Source: Capillidium heterosporum
Taxonomy: Eukaryota; Entomophthoromycota; Entomophthoromycetes; Entomophthorales; Capillidiaceae
Direction of reading: 5' to 3'
Assembly (NCBI GenBank): GCA_016630905.1
Contig: WBMQ01000007.1
Span: 1,054,001-1,118,000, forward strand
DNA: 64,000 nucleotides
Part shown: one piece after another, positions 56,207 to 64,000 of the stretch
How positions within the stretch are numbered: the stretch's first letter is position 1
Layout: each line of letters begins with the position of its first letter
Translations under genes and position numbers: made by a program
Notes under the pieces: generated by a model
What the model saw: the letters and a program-made list of their open reading frames with translations, nothing else
What the model was told of the DNA's origin: nothing
Databases searched by the model: none

Positions 56207-57166
56207 TTAAGCTGAAATATCCATAGCAACCTCCTCAGTGACCGTTACCAAATCATAAATCTGTTCTTTGGTGATAGCTAGCAAAATTATTCAATATTTG
56301 TTCTCAAAAGTCAAAAATATTTACCTGTAATGCCAACTGGGAAACGGTAGGAACGCTTCTTTATCGGCTTCTCATTGGGCGTCTGATAATTTCTCAAAAC
56401 CTCAACCTCACCGTTGGATTGGATGACCGTGACATCGACGTTGGAACCAGACCCCAAGTCGTTGAAGATACCAGCTTGAATAGCTTCGGCCACTAAGTCA
56501 ATGGCTTCTTGCTTCTCCAACCCTTGTTTAAACTTGGATTCGAAGACCGACATAGCAGCTAAAGAACCTGAACCCATGGTGACGAAAGGCAACTTGTCGG
56601 TGGAACCGTGGGGATAGATGGTGAAGAGATGACTCCCATTGACGTCGACACCGCCCAAAATCAAAGCAGCTCCGACGTGCCCCTGGTACTTGAACAGATG
56701 CTGCTTCAGCAGAGTCATGGCGGTAACTACACGACTTTGACGTTTAGAGTTGAGTCGGTGCAGCTCCAGTTGCGAGGCTATTAAACCGGTAGTAAATTCA
56801 GTGTCGGCAGCAGTACCGGCACCACAGCAATAGATATTAGGGGCTATATAGTGGATCTTTTCACAATTCTTGTCGGCTACAATTGGGCCGTTGGTGGCTC
56901 GAGTATCAGCACCCAAAACCACTCCATCCTGAATTTATTAGATGGGAAAATAGCTAAGCTTACTTTGTAGATTAGACCTACGATGGTAGTACCGGTCTTG
57001 GTGGCAGTCGGCAAAATCGCTCCGTTATGAGCTAAACGCTCATTTCTATAAGAATAGGCATTCATTAAAACTTTTTAAGAATAAGTTGTCATTTCAATAA
57101 TTACCTCTTGACATTTTCAAACGAGAAGCCGGATTTGGGCAAGGAAGTGATAATTTGTTGAGACAT
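56207..57166 (-). CDS. PUP1: 20S proteasome subunit beta-2 (trypsin-like site)
   Basis: Four exons on the minus strand: 57166-57105, 57045-56964, 56928-56325 and 56277-56207 (272 residues). A propeptide of 39 residues ends ATKTG, and cleavage before Thr40 gives the mature start TTIVG, with Thr40 as the catalytic nucleophile. Asp17 (GADTRATNG) and Lys33 (NCEKIHY) of the mature numbering are present. Blocks typical of beta-2/PSMB7/Pup1 follow: [57 protein letters not shown] and the long C-terminal arm ([11 protein letters not shown] and onward) that wraps beta-3. It is an active protease subunit with trypsin-like specificity. It is essential in yeast and lies inside the spacer of the inverted repeat. 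Confidence 0.96.
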
Positions 57167-57735
57167 CTACTTTCTTCTACGGTTAGCTTTAAAGTTGATG
57201 GTTGGTAAATTGATGGATTTGAATTGAAATTTAAACTTGACTTGAACTGAGGTACCTTAAAAACTCTACTCTTCGTACAAATGCTAGGCTTCAACCTGTA
57301 CTCTGAATTTTCAAGAAGCTTACGTAGTTAGTCAAAGACTTAGAATTTCGAACAAGTTGATTGGCTTGAACTTTTAATTCAATTTTTGTGTTTGAGCTTT
57401 TTCAGAGCTTGGATTGCAATCGAAAATGAAATTGTTTCGCTTGAATCTCCATCCTACAACATTCACTACTCAATGTTGAAATGAATGTATGGCAAAAGCT
57501 TTGAGATAAGCGTATGTAAGATTTTAATTAACTATACATTTATATGCAGATATTCTGATACTTACAACTTGACATTAATTTCTTTTAGTTGAGAATTGGT
57601 TTTACATTGAAGCTATCTTTACATCTAAACTCTTAATAGCATAAAGTCAGCTATAGTTGCCAAAATAAATACGATTAATATATTTATGTAATTTATTGAA
57701 AGTAACTGTATATTAGTCAACATATTCCTGTATGA
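57167..57735. other. Intergenic, upstream of the proteasome gene
   Basis: Holds the proteasome promoter at its left end. No gene recognised. Confidence 0.45.
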
Positions 57736-57739
57736 ATGA

Positions 57740-58993
57740 ACAGCTATGGTTAACGATTACATCAGGTGATTGAAACCTAATCCATCCAACAAATTTATCA
57801 ACCTACTTGGAACGATGAAGAACTGTAGCCTTAAACCATCATCAAACGATATGCAGCCAAAGGTAAAGTTGTCAATTACAACTGGCCTAAAAGAAGTATT
57901 ACAGATGGTAAAGTTAGCAAAGTGGAGTAATTGAAATTGTAGAAATCCAAAATTAACGAAAAGCAGTATCTTACCGATAGTTGCATCCAGATAATTGGAC
58001 TGATATACTTCACATCTGCAAATATAGCGTTATCAAGGCTACTTTAGAAGATTACTTGAGATAGGTTTGGTAACGAAAGTATAAGGCCCAACAAACTATT
58101 ATCAAACTCTTCGTCTATACACAAATCGACATATCCAAGAGTTTGAAATCTCTCTAAATGTTCAAGTAGTATAGATTTTACGACTATAGTTAGACTTGCC
58201 AATTTTTTAAATATATGGTTGGTAAAGTGATCATAACATTCTATACCGTTGCGGTTATATGGCATACTGAAAATTAATGATTGGAGTTCTGGGAAGCAGG
58301 TAAGAAGAGATCTTGACGATATTTTCATGCATTGTGTTGAACATCAGTTTCTTGAGATTCACAAATATGATAGAAACCATAGGTCCTTGGAAATAACAGT
58401 AGGGTGGTATTAGATGCAATATTTTCAAATTATAAAATTTTCAATTAACTATAGTCAAAATATGGACGACATTTTTAAATTTAAATATTTGAGTTGAGGC
58501 ATACTAAGTAAATCTATGACTGGCAGATTTTCGAAATTTCTATTTCCAAAATCCAACTCGAAGTAGGTAAGCTCTTCTACAGTATGATGGAGGTTTATCC
58601 GAACTGGGAGCAGCTCCTCAAGTACCAGGGACAGCTTATTTAACTTCACTTACAGCACTTGTAAAGGCTTAAAGGCTTCGATACTCCCAAACCACATTGC
58701 TAAGTGAAGTTTTTCAAGCTAGGGAGTGATGCTGTATCTCGGAACTCGGCTTACTTTATTGGCTATCTCTAAGCAGTAGCTGCCATGCCTTGGAGCTAGG
58801 TGTCGAAATTCGGCCAAACTTGTTGGTTGTGCAAATTCTGAGCAACTCTCTTGAAAATAGTGGTGCCAATAAACTGGAGCTGTTTGCTGCAGCATTGTAA
58901 CTTGAGACGATCTGGTTGTCCAAAGTGCTACAAAACCACTTTAGCTATTATGCCAGGTAGGCTGATGATGCTGGCTATTTCTCCAAAACTCAT
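57740..58993 (-). pseudogene. F-box/LRR relic beside terpene synthase copy 2
   Basis: Minus-strand counterpart of the relic at 46698-48170. From ATG 58993 to 58495 it matches that relic almost exactly, including the early in-frame TAG. Beyond 58495 the text is diverged: an open block at 58328-58044 (SLLTCFPELQSLIFSMPYNR, CYDHFTNHIFKKLASLTIVV, LSLPNLSQVIF) corresponds to the broken text near 47390-47520 of the left copy. It ends with FRPVVIDNFTFGCISFDDGL and a tail containing WIRFQSPDVIV near 57770. It is a dead F-box/LRR gene with one still-readable LRR segment. Confidence 0.7.
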
Positions 58994-59128
58994 TGAGAAA
59001 ATAGGCTGCAAATGTGTATACCAGCTTTACCACCCAGTTTTGATAAGAGTGGTAGCTAAAATAAACTAGGTCGATACCGCAATGCTATGCCAAAAATACA
59101 CATAAACTTCAACATGCTTTACTTATGG

Positions 59129-60268
59129 TTAGCTTTTCGCCCATTTCTTAAACATCGGGACTTTGTTCAACAGCTTAGTAGGGTAAAGAAACATCCTCCT
59201 AAATGCTTTCCTAAGCCTAGTACGAATCCTTCTCCCGCCTACTATACGAGTATATTCTGGATCCATATAAAGCCACCCACCCAGCCTAATATCAGACCTG
59301 GCACCAAGCGTGCCATGGTACCTGGCAGTCTCCTGGCAGTATTTGACATTTCCAACCATACAATCCGCCAACATGCCTATATACTGCATTTCCTCATTGG
59401 TGGGGCTATTGGCCATAATCTCCTCCCTTTCCTTGTTGAACTCTCCCTCATACCTATCTATCAGCCCTTTAGTCATCTCTATCGCTTTATCAATACCCAG
59501 TCCTTGGTGGTAGGCTAGGATGCATATACAGTTGGCACCCACATGCTGATAGTAGTCTCTTCGAAAGGAGTACAGGTCGTTGACTATGGACATGTGGTTG
59601 GAGCAGGACTGGATCAGCTTGGTGAAGCATTGGTTTCCATCGTACATGAGGGTTGCAGTGTCGAACCCCAACATACCCTCACCGATAGCAAAGGCAATGA
59701 CGGCACCGCCGTTCTTGGCTCGGAAATCTAGGTACTCGTTCAACGTCATCTTCAAGTCGGGGTTGTTGAGGATGTCGTTGAGCCGCAGCTTATCGACCAT
59801 AGAGCTGGCCCATAAACTTAAACCCAGTGCAATTCTATCACAACATGTGATGCCAACAGTATTTCGAACCTCCTTGCCAAAGTCGGAAAATATGGACTCC
59901 ACGTCGTTTATCGGCACTATGTAGCCTAGGAAACTGTAGATGAGTGCGTTGGTATGGCCTATCGATATCCCGATTTTGGACTGTTCAATCAGCTGGATGT
60001 CGTCGTAGGCGAAGAAGAAAGTCAAAAGCTTGGATACGAGCACAAAGGCCTCCCTTGATTCCAGGCCGGGGTATATGTGGCTAGCATACTCGACCCCAAT
60101 GTTTAGTGACAGCGTGCTTTCAGCCTCTCCCAAATTTGACTTGGCCCATTGAGCGACTTCCTCGACTACTGTTCCATCCTTTCCATATGGGTTTACTTGT
60201 GTGCCTTCAGGTATCGGTATAGGTGGAAGGTAAAACTTGGCCACTTTAAAGTCGGATTCAGCTGCCAT
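59129..60268 (-). CDS. Class I terpene synthase, bacterial type, copy 2
   Basis: Intronless, 379 residues, identical to copy 1 except Gly68 for Asp and Ser97 for Ala. All catalytic features are the same: Asp89-Asp90-Glu95, Arg183, Asn230/Ser234/Asp238 and Arg316-Tyr317. Residue 97 lies two positions after the aspartate-rich motif, so an effect on activity is possible, but most likely both copies make the same product and raise gene dosage. It shares 233 bp of identical upstream DNA with copy 1, so proximal regulation should be the same. It has the same orientation as the diverged synthase at 61214-62362 and the regulator at the right edge. Confidence 0.92.
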   Translation of the reverse strand: MAAESDFKVAKFYLPPIPIPEGTQVNPYGKDGTVVEEVAQWAKSNLGEAESTLSLNIGVEYASHIYPGLESREAFVLVSKLLTFFFAYDDIQLIEQSKIGISIGHTNALIYSFLGYIVPINDVESIFSDFGKEVRNTVGITCCDRIALGLSLWASSMVDKLRLNDILNNPDLKMTLNEYLDFRAKNGGAVIAFAIGEGMLGFDTATLMYDGNQCFTKLIQSCSNHMSIVNDLYSFRRDYYQHVGANCICILAYHQGLGIDKAIEMTKGLIDRYEGEFNKEREEIMANSPTNEEMQYIGMLADCMVGNVKYCQETARYHGTLGARSDIRLGGWLYMDPEYTRIVGGRRIRTRLRKAFRRMFLYPTKLLNKVPMFKKWAKS

Positions 60269-60330
60269 GGTCGGTTGTAGGATGTCGATTCTCCACTAAA
60301 TAGCTTGTATATGGCAGGCTGTAGGTTTCA

Positions 60331-60337
60331 ATTTATA
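60331..60337 (-). promoter_or_regulatory. Possible TATA box of terpene synthase copy 2
   Basis: Mirror copy of the TATAAAT at 45354-45360, the same distance from the start codon. Confidence 0.4.
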
Positions 60338-60501
60338 TGTAATGTAACCAAGTGATCGTTAAAATGCACTTGGCCTATGTATTTGGCAATGCTATGCTTA
60401 GCTATATTAGCGAGCGATCGAATAAATTGAAACAATCTATGTAACTGGTAGCATGTTGTAGATATTTTCACACCCTCTTAATAATTATCATTACAAGCAG
60501 G

Positions 60502-61213
60502 GGCTTCTTAGAACTTCCTATATTTTGATATTATTTGTCCACACCAACATCTGTACTTTGACGTTTACCTCGCTATCTAACTACACACCATTCAAAAAAG
60601 TCAAATGTATAATTACAAGTTCTGTTGTAAATATCCATTCAAAAATTTCTGAACATATTAGTACCATTTCGGTATAAACCACAATCAAAATCGGATAGCA
60701 GCTAATGGAGGCAATGTCAACTTTAAATTAGTACATGTGGTGATTCCCATGCAATATATTGGTTTCCTTTATTAGTACTTCGCACCTTTCCCTTTTTAAA
60801 AGGAACTCATCTTTAAGGAGAATAGGAAGATTTTGAAGGGAGCGTGTAAAGAAATTCCAAACTGCTTGTATTTCAACTAAAATTTATAGCTGTGCAATCA
60901 TGTGGTTAATTTAAAACTATTCTATTCATTTCTTGAAGCACCACAGCCTCAATGAGCAACTTGTTTGAAATTAATTGCATTCCAACATTAAATGTATAAG
61001 TTGTACCCAACAAAGTAAAAGTTTTGACGTAATTTAATACATGTTATTGACTTCTCTTGAAACGTCGTCTACAACATATCAAGATATGTCGAGATTGAAA
61101 TATATAGTGAAAAGTATACGATAGCAAATAGCTGTTAAAATATGGAATTTAGCTGCTTGAAAGCTAGCTGAAAGAGTTGGTAACCTAGGTATAAAAAGTA
61201 AGTTTTATTTACA
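60502..61213. other. Intergenic; diverged homology to 44830-45189
   Basis: On the minus strand this stretch keeps recognisable similarity to the left flank of the other arm, for example the AATCGGATAGCAGCTAATGG and TTAAATTAGTACATGTGGTG segments at 60691-60760 against 44960-45000. It probably includes distal promoter DNA of copy 2 and the 3' flank of the third synthase. Confidence 0.5.
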
Positions 61214-62362
61214 TCAAATGGTTAGTTTTTTGGTTGGATTCCAGAATCCTGGTATCCTATACAGTAACTTGGTAGGGTCGAGGAACTTCTCCCTGAATAC
61301 CTTGAATGACAAAGCCCGTTTCCTTTTGACTTTAGCTACTTGGGTATAATCGGGATTCATAAACACCCATCCACCCGCCCTTATATCAAGTTTAGCTCCA
61401 ATCGTCCCATGATATCTAGAAGTTTCCTGGCAGTACTTGAGATTTCCATTTATACAATTGGTCAACATCTTGACGTACTGAACCTCTTGGTAACTAGGGT
61501 TGTTGGAAAGTATAGCATCTCGCTCCTTGTCAAACTCCTCTTTATATATATCTATAAGGTCTTTAGTCATGTTGATGGCGCTGTCGATACCCAAATCGTA
61601 GTGGTAAGCCAATACGTACACGCAGTTGGCACCTACGCTGCGATAGTACTGGTTTCGAAAAGCATACAAGTCATTGACAATGGATATGTAATTGGAGCAT
61701 ACGTGTATCAACTTGTCGAATGATTCACTTTCACCGTAGAGCATGGTAGCATTGTCCAGTCCCAACATACCTTCCCCTATAGAGAATGCCAGCATAGCAG
61801 CTCCGTTCTTGGCTCGAAAGTCCAAGTACTCCTCTAAAGTCATGTCCAGGTTACTTGCATCTAAATTGTCGTTTAACATCTGCTCGTCGACCAAGGAGCT
61901 AGCCCACAACTCTAAACTCATAGCGATCTTGTCGCAACAGGGCAAGCTTATCGTACTACGTATATCTCTGCCGAAGCTAGCTAGCATGTGTTCCATGTTG
62001 TTTTTAGGTTGGGTATTGCCTAAAAAGCTGTATATGAGGGATTTGGTATGAGTTCGCGACGACCTTATATCCTTCTGCTTGATCAAAACTACTTCGTCAT
62101 AAGCTAGGAAAAAGGTTAAAAATTTGGCTAGGACCACGAAAGTTTTCGGGGATTTGGCGGTAGGGTAGAGGTAACTTGCCAACTCCAACCCAGCTTTAAA
62201 GTCTGTAGACATGCCTAATTTGTCAAAGTTGGATTTTACCCATTGGTTGATTTCGGCCAATATTGCTTCATCCTTTCCCAACGGGTTTATGGTTGTCCGT
62301 TTAGGTAGTAGTATGGGCGGAAGGTGGAATTTATCGACTTTGAAGTTGGATCCGACTATCAT
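61214..62362 (-). CDS. Diverged class I terpene synthase paralog with altered metal-binding motifs
   Basis: Intronless, 382 residues. It aligns with copies 1 and 2 almost without gaps for the first ~320 residues (shared blocks INPLGKDE, LTFFLAYDE, YSFLGN, CCDKIA, LDFRAKNG, IGEGMLG, QETSRYHG). The motifs are changed: the aspartate pair is Asp89-Glu90 with Lys at 95 instead of Glu. The triad reads NDLYAFRNQ, so Ser234 is Ala and Asp238 is Gln. Asn230, Arg183 and the RY pair remain. Two of three NSE ligands are therefore lost, which in known enzymes abolishes or cripples Mg binding. Yet the frame is fully open, so it is either under selection for another role or only recently inactivated. Confidence 0.88.
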   Translation of the reverse strand: MIVGSNFKVDKFHLPPILLPKRTTINPLGKDEAILAEINQWVKSNFDKLGMSTDFKAGLELASYLYPTAKSPKTFVVLAKFLTFFLAYDEVVLIKQKDIRSSRTHTKSLIYSFLGNTQPKNNMEHMLASFGRDIRSTISLPCCDKIAMSLELWASSLVDEQMLNDNLDASNLDMTLEEYLDFRAKNGAAMLAFSIGEGMLGLDNATMLYGESESFDKLIHVCSNYISIVNDLYAFRNQYYRSVGANCVYVLAYHYDLGIDSAINMTKDLIDIYKEEFDKERDAILSNNPSYQEVQYVKMLTNCINGNLKYCQETSRYHGTIGAKLDIRAGGWVFMNPDYTQVAKVKRKRALSFKVFREKFLDPTKLLYRIPGFWNPTKKLTI

Positions 62363-62861
62363 TATCTATTTTATTAAAGTTGAAACTTGTTGGTTTGGAA
62401 CTTGAGAGGTACTTATGTAAATTTGTAGTTGTAGGAAAAGCATTCGTTAATTTATTTAAAACATCAAAGTTCGTCGGAATTGTACAATTGATACGTGGTA
62501 TATTTGGTTGGAGTCAACCGATTTCAATCAGATTTTTAACGTCCAAGGTTTTACAAGGGAATTAAAAGCTTGTCGGTTGTAAACTAAAAGCTGTTGTTGC
62601 ATACCTAAGCTCAATTAATTAGCTGCCCTTCTTTAGATACCTTCTTCAAACTTAGGTTGCGCAATTTCAACTTTCATTCAACGGTTGTGCTGGTACCCAT
62701 ATCTCACTAACGATCCTTGGTTAAACTTTAATTGCGACTTTGACATGTGGAATTGTCTATTTGAACTTGTAAAGTTACCCTTCACAGCCATCTCTTGAAA
62801 TCTATCTCTAGGGTTAAATTCCTATAAACTTCAACATGAAAGAAAAGTGCTATAAACCTAT
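62363..62861. other. Intergenic between the third terpene synthase and the transcription factor
   Basis: About 500 bp, promoter of the synthase at its left end and 3' flank of the regulator at its right end. Small plus-strand frames here overlap the synthase start or lack motifs. Confidence 0.45.
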
Positions 62862-64000
62862 TTATTTGAAAAAACTCTCATCAGCGTAGAAAGTCGAAAA
62901 GAAGAGGGCGACTCCACTCTTAGTAAAAGTGCCTTTCCTAAAGATTTTCAGGTACTCCAGCCCATTGTCGATAACCAAACTTATTTCCTTAAATTCAGGA
63001 TACAGATTCCTATAAAGCTTAAGGTGGTTTAGGGCTGCGAACATGGGGAAAAGAGAAAAGGGATGGTACTTGCCACAGGTACCAAAGTTGATATAGATAT
63101 TGACGATTCTTATAAAACAATCGATACACTTGGTAGCTAAAGCTCGTGTCGCTATAGGGTCAGGATGTAGAGCAGGATCTTTTATGCAGATGGGCAGTGG
63201 CATCGAGTATGGGTTGGGATTGAGGAAGTATTCCAAGTCATAAAATCGCGCTAACGTCACGAACAATGCCATGTTAGCCAAGTTGATCATCTTATCGAAC
63301 AAAGTGACGATGTAAGTAGGGCATTCGCTATACTTCCGTCGGTACTTGATAAGCTTCCTCAATCGCATAAAAAAAGTTTGGATGGCGAGTTCCTTACACC
63401 ATGTTATCAGTGCTCTTAATTCTCCTGATGGAGTAGCCTGCTCCATAATTTTAGCTCGAAGTTCACCTAGGGCCAGAGTAACTATGGTATCCAACTTAAA
63501 CCCTATAGATGCAATGACGATACAATCCATCTCGGGATTATCTTTCAGACTGCAAGGCAGCCTCCAATCGGATAGAAACTGATTCGTGAACATGGATTTC
63601 AAATCGAGATCTAGCAACGCTGGTAGGGGGAACTGGTAAGCAAAAGTTTTGAAGTTGCCCAGGTGTAAACTGCAAGTCCGTGTCAAAATCTCGGTTACTG
63701 TAGAGTAGGTGATGTTTCGTTCAAACTGCACGACCTTACATATGTTCAATCGTTTCGGTAGATCTAGATGAAGTCCCAGCGCATGAATCATGTTGTTTAA
63801 TATCATAGGTGCTCCCTGGCCTATAGGCGTCAGCTTGACGTTGATGGTGAAGCAAAATATGATATGCAGCGCTTGGACCGAATCCAAACAACTTTTGAAA
63901 GTGATCGATTTAGCTAGGTAGACGATCTCATCGGTAGCCGCTTCTAACCAACTTATATCTTTCGTTTCAAGGCTCAACCTCTGTACACCCAAAACATAGA
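62862..64000 (-). CDS. Fungal zinc-cluster-type transcription factor, C-terminal part, cut by window edge
   Basis: The minus-strand frame is open from the right edge to a stop at 62862-62864 (about 379 codons visible). The N-terminal portion visible resembles the fungal-specific transcription factor (middle homology) domain: LAKSITFKSCLDSVQALHII, then a Gly/Pro turn (TPIGQGAP), NNMIHALGLHLDLPKRL, and a long helical C-terminus. The DNA-binding Zn2Cys6 cluster would lie upstream, beyond 64000, and is not seen, so the class is inferred from the middle domain. There is no intron in the visible part. Its position just upstream of, and co-oriented with, two terpene synthases suggests a pathway regulator. 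A codon TTG at 63992 is not a start; the frame continues upstream. Confidence 0.65.
   Translation of the reverse strand, partial: YVLGVQRLSLETKDISWLEAATDEIVYLAKSITFKSCLDSVQALHIIFCFTINVKLTPIGQGAPMILNNMIHALGLHLDLPKRLNICKVVQFERNITYSTVTEILTRTCSLHLGNFKTFAYQFPLPALLDLDLKSMFTNQFLSDWRLPCSLKDNPEMDCIVIASIGFKLDTIVTLALGELRAKIMEQATPSGELRALITWCKELAIQTFFMRLRKLIKYRRKYSECPTYIVTLFDKMINLANMALFVTLARFYDLEYFLNPNPYSMPLPICIKDPALHPDPIATRALATKCIDCFIRIVNIYINFGTCGKYHPFSLFPMFAALNHLKLYRNLYPEFKEISLVIDNGLEYLKIFRKGTFTKSGVALFFSTFYADESFFK

Larger units (their letters stand above)
58495..60501. repeat. Right arm of a near-identical inverted repeat (2,007 bp)
   Basis: Reverse complement of 45190-47196 with no length differences. 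It contains terpene synthase copy 2, its 5' region and the start of the F-box/LRR relic. Diverged similarity to the left side continues outward to about 60870 and inward to about 57740, which shows that the identical core sits inside an older, longer inverted duplication. Confidence 0.95.

Noticed and set aside
58851-59069. 72-codon frame conserved in both repeat arms (also 46622-46840 on the minus strand)
   Set aside because: It lies antisense to the F-box relic start and is conserved only because the arms are near-identical DNA.
45190-60501. Transposon origin of the inverted repeat
   Set aside because: The arms hold a terpene synthase and a gene relic. No transposase, terminal motif or target-site duplication was seen, and the flanks are themselves paralogous.
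61214-62362. Calling the third terpene synthase a pseudogene
   Set aside because: The frame is fully open and most structural residues are kept. Loss of metal ligands alone does not make it a pseudogene.
1-64000. tRNA, rRNA or CRISPR features
   Set aside because: No convincing T-loop/acceptor pairs, rRNA text or regularly spaced repeats were found by eye. A tRNA scan could still find something.

Overview
The window is nuclear DNA from a fungus. The genes carry many short GT-AG introns (39-82 nt), the intergenic DNA is very AT-rich, and there is a subunit of the fungus-specific DASH kinetochore ring. Intronless class I terpene synthases of bacterial type, a large F-box/leucine-rich-repeat (LRR) family and secreted trypsin-fold proteases suggest an early-diverging, Conidiobolus-like entomophthoralean fungus; that placement is inference.

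Left part (0-25.5 kb). Conserved housekeeping genes alternate with gene relics: a secreted serine protease, RPB12, a tail-anchored protein of unknown function, an HP1-like chromodomain/chromoshadow protein, a divergent pair of mitochondrial large-subunit ribosomal proteins (bL27m and uL16m), a PSMG3-like proteasome chaperone, a mitochondrial Xaa-Pro aminopeptidase (Icp55/XPNPEP3) and epsilon-COP. Between them lie broken F-box/LRR copies at 14.6-15.5, 18.4-19.8 and 20.7-22.2 kb.

Middle (25.5-45 kb). Most of this is gene-poor. It holds three decayed copies of one unidentified gene family (27.2-32.8 kb), one intact 520-residue F-box/LRR protein (36.9-38.4 kb), further relics, and a secretory ORF of unknown function whose signal sequence lies antisense to an F-box/LRR relic.

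Right part (45-64 kb). Two near-identical terpene synthase genes sit in an inverted repeat with 2,007-bp arms (45190-47196 and 58495-60501). The 11.3-kb spacer carries an alpha/beta hydrolase of the epoxide-hydrolase type, an F-box relic, guanine deaminase, the DASH subunit Dad1 and proteasome subunit beta-2. A third, diverged terpene synthase (61.2-62.4 kb) has lost several metal-binding residues. Beyond it is the C-terminal part of a fungal transcription factor that runs off the right edge. The three synthases, the transcription factor and perhaps the hydrolase form a candidate terpenoid locus. The repeat arms look like an old inverted duplication whose central 2 kb was recently homogenised.

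Exon boundaries were worked out by hand from splice sites, reading frame and family conservation; none has been checked against RNA.
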